64,000 bases of DNA from Candidatus Bathyarchaeia archaeon (GCA_030019335.1 JASEET010000006.1:1-64000), one strand, 5' to 3'; positions 23,197-32,870 are shown, numbered from the stretch's first letter. A program made the numbers and translations. Notes: generated from the sequence alone by a model not told the origin.

Positions 23197-23760
23197 GTGT
23201 GGTTGATCTGTCAAGCAGCTCTTGGAAGAGGAAAAAATAAGCTCTTAGTTAGAGGCGTCAAGGGAGCTCAATGGGTTTTCTGTTCCGCCATCAAAGACAT
23301 AAAAAGAGACAGAGTCAGCATAAAAAAATGCCAGAGATGTCCACACTTCGTCCGCTTTGAACAAACCTATATTCCCGAAACACGTTCAACAAAGAGAACA
23401 TTCTTCTTAGGAGCAAACGCATCAAAGGCTGCCTTCCACGTTGCGAGACTACACCACAGATCGAGGATTACTTATCCACACGCTGCATTATTTCCTCATA
23501 TACCAAGCTTGATGAGGGAAAGGGAACCACTCGTCGAAGTCTTTGAAGAAGAAGACCACCTAACAGTTCTAGCAGAACTTCCTGGCATAGATGAGAAAGA
23601 CATAAAGATAAAAGCAGACGAAGACGCTCTAACAATAACTGCAGATACACCAAAGAAAAAATACCTAGAAAAAGTCCAGCTACCAACCCCAATCAGAAAA
23701 GACAAAATCAAATTCACCTACAAAAACAACATCCTACAAGTAAGACTAGAAAAACTATAA
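23197..23760 (+). CDS. Hsp20-domain protein with Cys-containing N-terminal region
   Basis: A protein of about 187 residues, divergent from gvpA. The C-terminal 90 residues are an alpha-crystallin domain (REPLVEVFEEEDHLTVLAELPGI, then DALTITADT and NNILQVRLEK), very like the GvpH-type protein at 29125. The N-terminal part has Cys residues (LICQAA, FCSAI, CQRCPHF) that may bind zinc. The start is uncertain: GTG 23197 has AAGGAG 11 bases upstream, while TTG 23125 would lengthen the protein by 24 residues. It is probably a vesicle-linked small heat-shock protein. Confidence 0.75.
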   Translation: MWLICQAALGRGKNKLLVRGVKGAQWVFCSAIKDIKRDRVSIKKCQRCPHFVRFEQTYIPETRSTKRTFFLGANASKAAFHVARLHHRSRITYPHAALFPHIPSLMREREPLVEVFEEEDHLTVLAELPGIDEKDIKIKADEDALTITADTPKKKYLEKVQLPTPIRKDKIKFTYKNNILQVRLEKL

Positions 23761-23946
23761 ACTACAAGAACTTTCCGACCGAGTTATGGGGCTAATTAAA
23801 GTCAACAAAATTCGAATGATCAATAATATTTATAATAATCCTAGTTAGATGAACAAGAACCTATTACCGTGTTAAAGAATGAATGATTTCGAGATAGGCA
23901 GAGTAGGCCCCAAGAGCACATGCTTATTTCAATGCTTGAGCCTTTC

Positions 23947-24561
23947 TTACGCAGAGCGCCGCTGTGTTAGGAACTGTTTTATAAGCTCCGTCAAAGCGTC
24001 AACAGCCCTCGTGAGCTCCCTCCTAGTCTCAGCAGACTCCCTCTGCAACGTCTCAAGAACCTGAGTCAACTTCTCAGATATCTCACCATACCTTTCAGCA
24101 AGCATCTGGAAGTTTTTATCGGTTCTCTCAGCAAAGTTCCGGAACTCCTCCCTATAATCCCTGAACTCTTCCCTGTAATCTCTAAACTCGCCAACAAACC
24201 CTCTAAACTCTCTCCTATAATCCCTGAACTCCTTCTCCATGGAGCCGAAACCCTCTTGGAGCTCCTCGGCTAAAGAACCAAAGTTAACATTGAAAAACTT
24301 CATTTTTGGATTCACCTTCGCAACCTTAACCTCAAAATCCTTGATGACAACAGCCCGCGGAGGCTCCCTAATCCTTTCCAAGAACTGTCTAACCAGCGCC
24401 TCATCACCTTGAACAAAAACACTTACGGATCCATCCTTCTCGTTCCGCACGTAGCCATCCACTCCAAGCTCTTGAGCATTCTCTAAAACGAAACGCCTAT
24501 AGCCAATCCTCTGAACCCTGCCGGACACCTTCACCTTATAGGCCTTTTCCGACATACTCAT
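23947..24561 (-). CDS. acylphosphatase domain fused to a long coiled coil
   Basis: A 204-residue protein. Residues 5-92 are an acylphosphatase fold: VKVSGRVQRIGYRRFV with the catalytic Arg-containing loop, then DGYVRNEKDGSVSVFVQG with the catalytic Asn. From residue 105 a heptad-rich stretch repeats FRDYREEFR-type units, then a C-terminal coiled coil (LERE/LTRAVDALTEL). Acylphosphatases hydrolyse carboxyl-phosphate bonds. Fusion to an extended coiled coil is odd and may localise or oligomerise the enzyme. It is convergent with the Hsp20 gene at the end of the gvp locus. Confidence 0.75.
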   Translation of the reverse strand: MSMSEKAYKVKVSGRVQRIGYRRFVLENAQELGVDGYVRNEKDGSVSVFVQGDEALVRQFLERIREPPRAVVIKDFEVKVAKVNPKMKFFNVNFGSLAEELQEGFGSMEKEFRDYRREFRGFVGEFRDYREEFRDYREEFRNFAERTDKNFQMLAERYGEISEKLTQVLETLQRESAETRRELTRAVDALTELIKQFLTQRRSA

Positions 24562-24962
24562 TACGCACGCTCTAATTACTCCTCACTCTTACTATTTAAA
24601 ACATACAGACTATTAAATGAAGATCACTATGACCATGCGTGTTGGACAACGCTTGCTAAAACACAGAGCAAGCCGAGCGCACCGCGTTCTTTGGCGTTGA
24701 GGGTATAGTGTGTGTTCCACTTCTGCTTAAGCTCCTGTTAACTCAATAAATAGGTTTACCCTCCTTAAGCATCTATGCTTGAGCGAGGTGTCTGCCTCAT
24801 TTACGGCGACGACATCCACATATCAGCACGTTTTTAGGCTTCTGCTACATCTAAAGCCAGTTTTATCTTATTTAAAATGTCTGTGTCCTTTTAAAGAGGA
24901 TTGCAAAGTCGTAGTCGCTTTCTCCTTCAGCCGTTCTAAGGTGGGGTAGGCCTTGCCAAGAG
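24562..24962. other. intergenic region with a possible nucleotidyltransferase remnant
   Basis: No intact gene is seen. On the minus strand at about 24893-24955 a short frame reads TAEGESDYDFAILFKRTQTF and then stops. GESDYDFAIL is the kind of motif found in minimal (MNT) nucleotidyltransferases, so this may be a decayed toxin-antitoxin gene. The rest looks non-coding. Confidence 0.3.
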
Positions 24963-25205
24963 GTGAGGAAAGCCAATGACGTACGAAAAAGTCTATTTGT
25001 GAAATACTTGGGAGACTCACCCTACATAAGGGTATTAGACTACTTCATAGCCAATGACGTTTACGACTGCTCATTACAAGGTGTGGCAGACGGAACAGAA
25101 CTATCAAGAAACACGGTGCGTAAGGTGATAAAAGAAATGCTAGAACTTAAGATCGTAAAGCCAACAAGAAATGTGGGCAAGGCGAAGATGTTTCAAAACA
25201 ATTAA
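24963..25205 (+). CDS. short winged-helix DNA-binding protein
   Basis: An 80-residue protein starting at GTG 24963. It contains a winged helix-turn-helix (YIRVLDYFIANDVYDCSLQGV, then LSRNTVRKVIKEMLELKIVKP) and stops just after the wing (GKAKMFQNN). Archaeal relatives usually continue with another 20-30 residues, so this copy may be 3'-truncated. Its target is unknown; it is isolated between the remnant and the convergent ArsR gene. Confidence 0.6.
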   Translation: MRKANDVRKSLFVKYLGDSPYIRVLDYFIANDVYDCSLQGVADGTELSRNTVRKVIKEMLELKIVKPTRNVGKAKMFQNN

Positions 25206-25261
25206 CAGTATGATCGTGAGACTAAATTCTAAGATGCCATTGGGAACATGTAAGAACATGG

Positions 25262-25888
25262 CTAATGTTTGCTACTCGGTAACAAGCCAGACACAAGCTG
25301 GTTTATTGTCCTCGTTAACCTACGAAGCCCCAATTCTATATCACCTCTAGAAACGTGTAATATGATCTGTGAAGCCTCTTTCCTCAGCGACGCGATTCTA
25401 CGACAGTTTTCACAGCTCCAATTCCCCCCATCGTAATCTTCACATGATAAAAGAACATCCGCCATCTCCGACAATTTCTGGGCCTTAGCTACCTTCAAGG
25501 CCGCATCCTCAGCCCTATTGATTTCCTCTGTTAACTGCTTCATCACTTTTTCCATCTCCAAATACCTCGGACAACTCATCTTTTGAGGACGCCTAGCAAC
25601 TCTGAAATCCTTCGGGTTAATGGCTATTTCTATGCCCACAGAATCGCAAATCTTATAGTATTTTCTCGCCGCACCTAACGAACTCTTTCTCCAGAAGCTC
25701 TCTATTAGACCCGCCCTTTCAAGAATGCTGAGGTGCTTGAGAATGGCTGGTTGCGTCACGTCCAGCTTTTTAGCTATTTGAGAGATGTAGTGAGGCTCCT
25801 TGGAGAGAAGGGTAAGTATCTTCCTTCTGTTTTCATTCCCAACAATTTGGAGAACTTTGTCCATTGACTTCATATGTGTGCACTTCAC
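25262..25888 (-). CDS. ArsR-family regulator divergent from cdc48
   Basis: A 208-residue protein with an N-terminal ArsR-type winged helix (ENRRKILTLLSKEPHYISQIAKKLDVTQPAILKHL) and a C-terminal helical region with a CEDYDGGNWSCENCRR Cys cluster. Its promoter shares a palindrome with the divergent AAA+ gene. In Pyrococcus the ArsR-like repressor Phr controls its own gene, an AAA+ ATPase and Hsp20, so this arrangement suggests an analogous heat-shock switch (inference). The start may be GTG 25888 or ATG 25873. Confidence 0.8.
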   Translation of the reverse strand: MKCTHMKSMDKVLQIVGNENRRKILTLLSKEPHYISQIAKKLDVTQPAILKHLSILERAGLIESFWRKSSLGAARKYYKICDSVGIEIAINPKDFRVARRPQKMSCPRYLEMEKVMKQLTEEINRAEDAALKVAKAQKLSEMADVLLSCEDYDGGNWSCENCRRIASLRKEASQIILHVSRGDIELGLRRLTRTINQLVSGLLPSSKH

Positions 25889-25904
25889 AAATACAGTTAC
25901 TACA

Positions 25905-25924
25905 AAAAGGTTTATATACCTTTT
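25905..25924. promoter_or_regulatory. palindromic divergent promoter/operator
   Basis: AAAAGGT-TTATAT-ACCTTTT is an inverted repeat with 7-base arms around a TATA-like centre, located between the ArsR gene and cdc48. It overlaps the TATA box of the minus-strand gene (TATATAAAC). A symmetrical operator here would let one regulator control both genes. Confidence 0.6.
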
Positions 25925-25969
25925 GTTATAAACTAAAAGTTAGTGACTCTTCATTAAGGATGGACTCAT

Positions 25970-28183
25970 ATGTCAGGCCACACACGAAAAACAAACGTCT
26001 TAACCCTTCGAGTTGCTGAGGCATCCCAAAGAGACTTCGGACGAGGAATAGCCAGAATAGACCCCGAAGACATGAAAAAAATAGGCCTAGAAACCGGCGA
26101 CGTTGTCCAAATCACCGGAAAGAAAAGAGCAGCCGCCAAAGTCATGCCAGCATACCCAGAAAACCGAGGAAAAAGCCTCATCCAAATCGACGGAATAATA
26201 AGAAACAACACATTCACAGGAATCGACGACAACGTCCACATCGAGAAAATCGACGCCAAAAAAGCAGAAAAAGTCGTCCTAGCCCCCATAGAACAAACAC
26301 AACCATGGCTTGGAGACGCTTATGGAAAACACGTCAGGAGACTGTTGGAAGGACTGCCACTTGTTGAAGGAAACCAAGTGAGGCTGAATCTCTTGGGAAC
26401 AAGCATTTCCTTCGTCGTAACCCAACTGGAACCAAAGAGCAGCGCCGTAATAATTTATCCTACAACCGAAATAACCATTCAGAAAAAGGCAATAGAACCC
26501 CGACGAAAAATCGGAGTCACATACGAAGACATCGGCGGACTCAACGAACAGATCCAAAGAATAAGGGAGATGATAGAACTTCCACTGCGACACCCAGAAG
26601 TCTTTGATAGACTAGGCATAGAACCCCCCAAAGGAGTCTTGTTACACGGACCCCCAGGAACCGGAAAAACCCTAATAGCCAAAGCCGTGGCAAACGAAAC
26701 CTTCGCCACCTTCATAAGCCTAAGCGGCGCGGAGATCCACGGCAAATATTACGGAGAATCCGAAGCAAGAGTAAGAGAAATCTTCAACGAGGCTGAGCAA
26801 AACAAGCCGTGCATCATCTTCATCGACGAAATCGATGCCATAGCACCGAAAAGGGAAGAAGTACACGGGGAAGTCGAGAAAAGAGTGGTCTCCCAACTGC
26901 TGGCACTAATGGACGGGTTAGAACCAAGAGGACAGATAATAGTTATCGGAGCCACAAACCGACCCAACGCCCTAGACCCCGCCATTAGAAGAGCAGGAAG
27001 ATTCGACAGAGAAATAGAGATAGGAGTACCAGTTAGGGCAGGAAGGTTTGAAATTCTTCAAATTCACACCCGAGGAATGCCACTAACTGAGGATGTAGAC
27101 CTACAAAAACTCGCTGACCTAACCCACGGATTCACGGGCGCAGACATATCAGAACTATGCAAAGAAGCAGCCATGAAAGCACTGCGAAGAGTTCTACCCG
27201 AAATAGATTTTGAGGCAGACTACATCCCGATAGGAGTACTCAACAAACTCGTAGTAACCATGAATGACTTCCTAGACGCCCTGAGATTTGTAGAACCCTC
27301 AGCCATGAGAGAAGTACTCGTCCAAACACCAAACGTTACATGGAACGACGTAGGAGGACTCGAAGAAGTAAAACAGGCGCTAAGGGAAGCCATTGAATGG
27401 CCACTGAAATATCCTAAGCTGTTCGAAGAAGCTGGAGCAAAACCTCCAAAGGGCATACTGCTCCACGGACCTCCTGGCTCAGGCAAAACCCTCTTAGCCA
27501 AAGCCGTGGCCAACGAAAGTGAAGTAAACTTCATCAACGTTAAAGGTCCAGAACTTATGAGTAAGTTTGTAGGCGAATCAGAGAAGGGAGTAAGAGAAAC
27601 CTTTAAAAGAGCAAAACAAACAGCGCCCTGCATCATATTTTTCGATGAGATCGATGCTCTAGCACCTCGTCGTGGAAGTGGAATCGCGGATTCCCACGTT
27701 TCTGAAAGAGTTATAAGCCAAATTCTCACGGAAATGGACGGTCTCGAGGAACTCCGTGGAGTCGTCGTTCTAGCCGCAACAAACCGAATAGACTTAATTG
27801 ATCCAGCTCTACTAAGAGCCGGAAGATTCGACCAAATTCTCCACGTTCCACCTCCCAATGAAAAGGCAAGATCAGAGATCTTCAAAATCCACACCAAGAA
27901 AAACCCTCTCGCCAAAAACGTTTCTTTACAAAAACTCGCCGCAGAAACTGAGGGATACATGGGATCGGATATAGAGGCAATTTGCAGAGAGGCCACAATG
28001 CTAGCCATTAGAAAATACATAAAGACTAACAGAGAACAAGAAGCAAGTGGAAAATCTCCTAAACTTCAGATAACCATGGAAGATTTTGAACAAGCGATTA
28101 AGAGGGTCAAAGAACACGGAAAGAACCAAAACAAAGCAGGAGAGAGGTTCTATGAAAAATGTAAACATCCAGAAAGACACTGA
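25970..28183 (+). CDS. cdc48: Cdc48/VAT-type AAA+ ATPase
   Basis: A 737-residue protein with the double-psi-barrel N domain ([25 protein letters not shown]), followed by two AAA+ modules. Walker A motifs are GPPGTGKT near residue 227 and GPPGSGKT near 500, with Walker [10 protein letters not shown] and IIFFDEIDA, and SRH arginines in both. Archaeal Cdc48/VAT unfolds proteins for the proteasome or remodels complexes. It overlaps the next gene by 32 bases and heads a unit ending in a GvpH-like Hsp20. An additional paralogue elsewhere in the genome is likely but not visible. Confidence 0.95.
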   Translation: MSGHTRKTNVLTLRVAEASQRDFGRGIARIDPEDMKKIGLETGDVVQITGKKRAAAKVMPAYPENRGKSLIQIDGIIRNNTFTGIDDNVHIEKIDAKKAEKVVLAPIEQTQPWLGDAYGKHVRRLLEGLPLVEGNQVRLNLLGTSISFVVTQLEPKSSAVIIYPTTEITIQKKAIEPRRKIGVTYEDIGGLNEQIQRIREMIELPLRHPEVFDRLGIEPPKGVLLHGPPGTGKTLIAKAVANETFATFISLSGAEIHGKYYGESEARVREIFNEAEQNKPCIIFIDEIDAIAPKREEVHGEVEKRVVSQLLALMDGLEPRGQIIVIGATNRPNALDPAIRRAGRFDREIEIGVPVRAGRFEILQIHTRGMPLTEDVDLQKLADLTHGFTGADISELCKEAAMKALRRVLPEIDFEADYIPIGVLNKLVVTMNDFLDALRFVEPSAMREVLVQTPNVTWNDVGGLEEVKQALREAIEWPLKYPKLFEEAGAKPPKGILLHGPPGSGKTLLAKAVANESEVNFINVKGPELMSKFVGESEKGVRETFKRAKQTAPCIIFFDEIDALAPRRGSGIADSHVSERVISQILTEMDGLEELRGVVVLAATNRIDLIDPALLRAGRFDQILHVPPPNEKARSEIFKIHTKKNPLAKNVSLQKLAAETEGYMGSDIEAICREATMLAIRKYIKTNREQEASGKSPKLQITMEDFEQAIKRVKEHGKNQNKAGERFYEKCKHPERH

Positions 28184-29120
28184 ATCAGTCAAAGAACAGA
28201 TCAACCAAACACTAAAGAAAATCCATAGAAAAATGGTGGAATCATTCAACATCAGTTTCACATACTTTAGAGACATCAAAATAATCAATCAGTCAGAACT
28301 TCTCAAACAACTAACCCAACGCATGCGGAACGACCTCAAAGAAAACGGCATGATATACAGTGACATCCAGTGGAAGCAAGTCTGTGAAATCCTTTCAAAG
28401 AAACAAGTGACAGGATTTTTCGAAAACTTCGCCTTTTACAACCCAAAAGATGAAGTTTTGTACGTAAATGAAAAAATGATAACAAAGTACCCAGAAAAAA
28501 TAATTCCTGTGTGCACTCACGAACTTTCAGAAAAACTTCTCTCCACCTACCTTTCATCACACCTAGAAGCACCTACACAAGCTCTGGTTAAAGCATATAT
28601 TGAAGCCAAAAAGACGAACAATACAAAGAAGTTCCATGAGCTTTTGAACACTTACATAGACATCATTTTCAAGAGCGTTTTCAAGGAAGGGTGCTGCGAG
28701 GCAATAGCGCTTCAAACTTTGCGTAACATGGACTATGAAATAGAAGTGGCATCCTTGGAAAAAGAGTTACAGATAGGGCACTCAAAATGTATAGACCTTC
28801 TCTTTGACATAGATAACGCAAGAAGTGGAAAGAGGATTAAAAAAGATCAAATGCGCCTGCAACATGACAGACGCAGAGTCCAAGCAATAGATGAAGAGAA
28901 ACTGATCAAAGAAGTCCTCAGAGGTTCCCAGATAATTAAAGGTCTCTCATATTACTTGGGCTATCCGCTTGCAACGGCTGTTTTAGAGAAATACGGAATT
29001 AAGGGTGTAAAACTTGCGTTAGAAAAACACCCGCCGCTTAAAGCCCAATATTTTGCCAGTCCACAAGCGTATCTAACTCAGTTAGAAAAACTGGCAACAG
29101 TTATCGAACAAAGGAGGTGA
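28152..29120 (+). CDS. hypothetical protein with HELSE motif, coupled to cdc48
   Basis: A 322-residue protein. ATG 28152 has GGAGAGAGG just upstream and overlaps the cdc48 stop. A longer frame exists upstream but lies inside cdc48. It contains [20 protein letters not shown] near residue 120 and [12 protein letters not shown] about 65 residues later, a spacing reminiscent of zinc metallopeptidases (HExxH then E). The third ligand is absent (HELSE, not HELSH). I therefore describe it as a possible degenerate zincin, not an active protease. It ends 4 bases before the GvpH-like gene. Confidence 0.55.
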   Translation: MKNVNIQKDTESVKEQINQTLKKIHRKMVESFNISFTYFRDIKIINQSELLKQLTQRMRNDLKENGMIYSDIQWKQVCEILSKKQVTGFFENFAFYNPKDEVLYVNEKMITKYPEKIIPVCTHELSEKLLSTYLSSHLEAPTQALVKAYIEAKKTNNTKKFHELLNTYIDIIFKSVFKEGCCEAIALQTLRNMDYEIEVASLEKELQIGHSKCIDLLFDIDNARSGKRIKKDQMRLQHDRRRVQAIDEEKLIKEVLRGSQIIKGLSYYLGYPLATAVLEKYGIKGVKLALEKHPPLKAQYFASPQAYLTQLEKLATVIEQRR

Positions 29121-29124
29121 AAAA

Positions 29125-29883
29125 ATGACGAAAAAAGAAAAAGGGAAAAAAGTCGAAGCAGAAAAAGACCTGGAGGAACTCAGGAAAGAGATTGCACAGA
29201 AAGGAAGAGAAATCGAACAACTGAAAAAAACGGTAGAAGAAATGAGAACACAAATCCAAGGAAAAGAAAAAACTGGCGAAGAAGTAGAGCTAAACAAAAT
29301 ATTCGACGACGTTTCAGAACTGCTCGATGTCGGTTTCAGCATATTCGGCACATCCGGCAAAATCCAAGGTGAAAAATCTAAAGGCAGAGGGCTGTTTGGA
29401 CTAATCAATGATCTAGCCAAGCTCGCAGAAAAGTCTCAGACATACCAAAAAAGAATTAACCTCGGGAAAAAGGGAGTAGTTGACTTCCGTATAAGTTCTC
29501 GTCCGATAAAAGGATCCTACACGACAAAGCCAAAGGGCCGCCTGAAGATAAGCAAGCCTAAGAGTAAAATCCCACCCAAACGTACACATATGCCTCCACC
29601 AACCGCCTCAATAGAGGAAAGGGAGCCGATCGTCGACGTCTTCGAAGAGGAAAACCACGTAAACGTTATGGCAGAGTTGCCCGGCGTTGAAGAAAACGAC
29701 GTAAAACTAAGGATAGAGGACAATCTTCTAACAATAAGCGCCGATACTTCAGAGAAGAAATATTACAAAGAAGTAAAACTTCCAACATCTGTCGAAAAGG
29801 ACTCTGTTGAATCTAAGTACAGGAACGGCGTTCTGGAAGTCAAGCTAAAGAAGGCAAAGGAAACTAGAGAGAAAGATGCATAA
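29125..29883 (+). CDS. gvpH: GvpH-like small heat shock protein
   Basis: A 252-residue protein with an N-terminal coiled coil (residues 10-50), a central Gly/Ser-rich region containing LLDVGFSIFGTSGKIQGE and DFRISSRPIKG (a GvpH-type feature), and a C-terminal alpha-crystallin domain (REPIVDVFEEENHVNVMAELPG, then NLLTISADT and NGVLEVKLKKAK). GvpH of haloarchaea binds GvpF/A complexes. AGGAGGTGAAAAA precedes the ATG. The location in the cdc48 unit, away from gvpN, indicates a second vesicle-related operon. Confidence 0.85.
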   Translation: MTKKEKGKKVEAEKDLEELRKEIAQKGREIEQLKKTVEEMRTQIQGKEKTGEEVELNKIFDDVSELLDVGFSIFGTSGKIQGEKSKGRGLFGLINDLAKLAEKSQTYQKRINLGKKGVVDFRISSRPIKGSYTTKPKGRLKISKPKSKIPPKRTHMPPPTASIEEREPIVDVFEEENHVNVMAELPGVEENDVKLRIEDNLLTISADTSEKKYYKEVKLPTSVEKDSVESKYRNGVLEVKLKKAKETREKDA

Positions 29884-29985
29884 AATAAAGTGCATAGAAC
29901 ATGATACTCTTCATTTCAAAGTCACGGTCGAGCTCAAAACACAAAATTACCAATGCAACAAGCATCAACTTGGGAGGTGACACTG

Positions 29986-30309
29986 TTGAATGATGAAGTA
30001 AAATACGTTCAGCTTGAAAAATTAGAAGACATTATTAAGATGATGTCCGCGTCAATGAGTCCTCCACCGCTCCACCATAAGGAAATAAAAGATGGGCACA
30101 TTTACTTTCTCCCAGCATCCTTGGCGCTAGGAAAGGAAGTCATATACTTTGTTAAGATGAAGGAAAAAGTGGAAGGGAAATACATTGTACTTGACATGGT
30201 TCACGACAAGATTTCCTTCAGCGACGAGCTCAGCACAAAACCAAGCCTAAAACACTTCCAAATCGTGGAAGTCAAAGCGCAGAACATCCTGCCTACGGAC
30301 GTACTTTAA
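29986..30309 (+). CDS. hypothetical protein downstream of gvpH
   Basis: A 107-residue protein starting at TTG 29986, with GGAGG 8 bases upstream; earlier in-frame codons are unlikely. It is a predicted mixed alpha/beta protein: LEKLEDIIKMMSASMSPPPLHH, then HIYFLPASLALGKEVIYFVKM and KYIVLDMVHDKISF. No family is recognised. As the last gene of the cdc48-gvpH group it is a candidate accessory factor. Confidence 0.5.
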   Translation: MNDEVKYVQLEKLEDIIKMMSASMSPPPLHHKEIKDGHIYFLPASLALGKEVIYFVKMKEKVEGKYIVLDMVHDKISFSDELSTKPSLKHFQIVEVKAQNILPTDVL

Positions 30310-30355
30310 CGCCCACACATGACGTTCTACTCTGTTGACAGCCCTTTTTGCCGTT

Positions 30356-30508
30356 TCAGTATCTGACACAAACTTTGCCTCCCAGTTCTTCCACTGCGGC
30401 TTTTAGTTTTTCTATTGCTTGTCTCACTTCATTGTTTACTAGGTCTTGCCAACGTTCAGAACGATGAGGAACTTTCACTTCAATGACACAATAGTACTTC
30501 TTATTCAT
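30356..30508 (-). CDS. 50-residue hypothetical protein
   Basis: A short frame (ATG 30508) encoding MNKKYYCVIEVKVPHRSERW and then a helix (NNEVRQAIEKLKAAVEELGG) ending KVCVRY. The beta-helix-beta layout and clean stop suggest a real small gene. It is convergent with the preceding gene. The function is unknown. Confidence 0.4.
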   Translation of the reverse strand: MNKKYYCVIEVKVPHRSERWQDLVNNEVRQAIEKLKAAVEELGGKVCVRY

Positions 30509-30726
30509 TACACAGTAACTCCGGCGACCTTAGTTTGCAAAAACATTGCAGCAGTATAGTATTTAACATATATGAACCTAAACTATGGATTCTCTATATT
30601 TCAAGGTCTAATTCTGAGTATTTAACTTCTAGGCAACCTTTCCATGTACTTGTTGAAACTTCATTCCTTCTTACAGCAAGATGCTGCTGGTTGCTCGAGA
30701 AAACCAGCAGATTTGCAACTACACTT

Positions 30727-30933
30727 TTAGATCTCTTTATTGCGTGCTTTTTCCTTCACATTCAAAAGTCTCTCAAGTGCTTTCACTTCTTTTCTAAGCA
30801 TAGATACTTCATTTTCTAACTTGTGAGCACTTGCTTCAGCCTTCTCCTTGAGGCTATCTATCTCTGCTAAAAGACCCAATTTTTCTTTCTCTAACTTCTC
30901 AATTTTCTCCCGCAGATTTCTTACTAGTTCCAT
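30727..30933 (-). CDS. small coiled-coil protein next to the ParB-like gene
   Basis: A 68-residue protein, essentially one long coiled coil with heptad Leu (LREKIEKLEKEKLGLLAEIDSL, then LENEVSMLRKEVKALERLL). Its first residues (REKIEKLEKEK) match a segment of the C-terminal half of the ParB-like protein encoded immediately upstream, so it may have arisen by partial duplication and may pair with it. Confidence 0.55.
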   Translation of the reverse strand: MELVRNLREKIEKLEKEKLGLLAEIDSLKEKAEASAHKLENEVSMLRKEVKALERLLNVKEKARNKEI

Positions 30934-30951
30934 AAACTTCTTCTCAGCAGG

Positions 30952-31944
30952 CTACTCTACCCAGTAGCTGTCACCCTCACGATAGATGACGCAAGAATGA
31001 TTGCAGTAGGGACAATTGAAACTTAATGCTTGTGTGAGAAAGCCCTTCTTCTCTAAGAGACTTTCCTTCTCTTTTTCCAACGTTTCAATTTTCTCTCGCA
31101 ATCTTTTCATAGTCTGTATTGATACTTCTTCGAAGACCTCCCCTGTTGCTTTTTTCTCTGCTTCCTCTTCCTCAAAGCGGCTTGTCATCTTCTTAATCTC
31201 TTCAGGCTTTAAGGTCCCCTTACGCATCTTCTTCGCTTTTTCCTTAAGAACTTCAGCAGTCTTCTCGAACTCTTCTGGAGTTTCTAGCTTGGGAACTTTG
31301 GGTGCGATCGCAGGCAATACCTTTTCTGCTGCCTTAATGCGTGCTTCATCGACTCTTGCCTTAAGCTCTCGTTCACGCTTTCGAATTATCTTTCTAGTTT
31401 CAGATACGTTTAGTTTCCTCTCCAGAATTTGATTCATAGTAAGCACTGCTTCTTTGATGTTTCTGCCTATCACGCTTTCTAGTGCTACTATATGGGACAT
31501 GCTGATCTGTTTGGCCCACACGGCTTTCTGGATGTCTTCAGGAAACTTGAATACATTAATATTTGCTAAAACCCAGTGAAAATCAACATTTAGTTGTTTG
31601 CTTATCTCCAACGGCGTCATACCTTCATCTGCAAGCTTCCTGAAATATCGCGCCTCCTCTTCAATTGTGTAGTTTTGGCGAATCTTGTTCAACTTGTACA
31701 CTGACAGCCTTGCCATTGCGTCGTCTGCATCGACCACTCGGACGGGTACACTTTTCCATCCAAGTTCCTTAAGCACTTTCCACCTTCTTTCCCCATCAAT
31801 TAACTCATAAAAATCGCCCTGCTTACGAACCACCAGATCGTTGAGAAGACCGTCTTTCTCTATTTCCTCCTTCAGATGATCCTGGTCGAAGATTAATCTT
31901 GGCTGGTATGGGCTTGGCCGGATTGAATCTATGTCCACTTTCAA
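30952..31944 (-). CDS. ParB-family protein with zinc-finger tail
   Basis: A 330-residue ParB/Spo0J-like protein. The ParB nuclease/CTPase N-domain shows SPYQPRL, DGERRW and RVVDADD, followed by a helix-turn-helix (MTPLEISKQLNVDFHWVLANI). The second half is a Lys/Glu-rich coiled coil ending in NCPYCNHSC, a likely zinc knuckle. ParB proteins organise DNA or partition plasmids. No ParA lies beside it in this window, so a chromosomal or mobile-element role is uncertain. Confidence 0.8.
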   Translation of the reverse strand: MKVDIDSIRPSPYQPRLIFDQDHLKEEIEKDGLLNDLVVRKQGDFYELIDGERRWKVLKELGWKSVPVRVVDADDAMARLSVYKLNKIRQNYTIEEEARYFRKLADEGMTPLEISKQLNVDFHWVLANINVFKFPEDIQKAVWAKQISMSHIVALESVIGRNIKEAVLTMNQILERKLNVSETRKIIRKRERELKARVDEARIKAAEKVLPAIAPKVPKLETPEEFEKTAEVLKEKAKKMRKGTLKPEEIKKMTSRFEEEEAEKKATGEVFEEVSIQTMKRLREKIETLEKEKESLLEKKGFLTQALSFNCPYCNHSCVIYREGDSYWVE

Positions 31945-32286
31945 TCTAATCGTTTTTATTATTTATTTACTCAAATTTTTATTGATTATGGTTTACTTCG
32001 ACTCGGATACTGACATAATAGCGCGCGCCATGTTGAAAAACACAGGGGTAGGTCGTATCGGTTAAATTTTTCACGCAATTAAATAATACTTTCCTGCATA
32101 ACGGTAATACAGAGACGGTGGCAAAATCTTCAGAAAGCGAAAATAAGAAAACCGCTGGAAAAATTAAAAATAGCTGGAAAAGTTTATTTTGTTGCGTGAT
32201 GCTATGAATCAAAGCTGATGGCGGATAAGTGTCCGCTGGGATGTAGCCGTATGAGCTGAACCATAAACTAAAAGCGAGGTGAAAAA

Positions 32287-32865
32287 ATGGCGTATAAATA
32301 CATTGCTGAGGCGTGGGCGAAACCGGAAAAATCCTTCGTAGACGAGCTGATGCGCCAAAGATTAATAGAGTGGCGTAAACAACGGGCAATAGTTCGCGTG
32401 GAAAAACCAACGCGCTTGGACAGAGCGAGAAAACTGGGTTATAAGGCAAAGCAAGGCTTCGTCATCGTTCGTGTCCGTGTTAGAAGAGGCGGATTAAGAA
32501 AGAAGAGGCCGAGGGCTGGAAGAAGACCGAAACGAATGGGTGTCAAAAAGTTTAAGCCTGCTAAAAGCCTAAGATTGATCGGTGAGGAAAGGGCTGCAAA
32601 AAAGTTTCCAAACCTTGAGGCTCTGAACTCCTATTGGGTTGGCGAAGACGGACGTTCAAAATGGTTTGAAGTGGTAATGGTCGACCCTAATCATCCAGCG
32701 ATAAAGGCTGACAAAGACATCAATTGGATATGTCAAAAACAACACCACAGAAGAGTTTTCAGAGGTTTAACAAGCGCAGGCAAAAAAGTTAGAGGCTTAA
32801 GGAGAAAGGGACGTGGAGCAGAGAAGGTTAGACCAAGCAGAAAAGCAGCCAAAGGAGAAAAATAG
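32287..32865 (+). CDS. rpl15e: 50S ribosomal protein L15e
   Basis: A 192-residue ribosomal protein with the family's [20 protein letters not shown] start, [31 protein letters not shown] and a basic C-terminus. L15e is part of the large subunit in archaea and eukaryotes. GAGGTG lies directly upstream of the ATG. It begins a unit with L13e, an exosome-related protein and two RNase P subunits. Confidence 0.96.
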   Translation: MAYKYIAEAWAKPEKSFVDELMRQRLIEWRKQRAIVRVEKPTRLDRARKLGYKAKQGFVIVRVRVRRGGLRKKRPRAGRRPKRMGVKKFKPAKSLRLIGEERAAKKFPNLEALNSYWVGEDGRSKWFEVVMVDPNHPAIKADKDINWICQKQHHRRVFRGLTSAGKKVRGLRRKGRGAEKVRPSRKAAKGEK

Positions 32866-32870
32866 CCACT

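Noticed and set aside
27220-28020. Long minus-strand frame opposite cdc48
   Set aside because: It is the antisense of conserved AAA+ motifs, so it is a shadow of the real gene.
31979-32449. Minus-strand frame upstream of L15e
   Set aside because: It overlaps the L15e promoter and gene, and has low-complexity composition with no domain.
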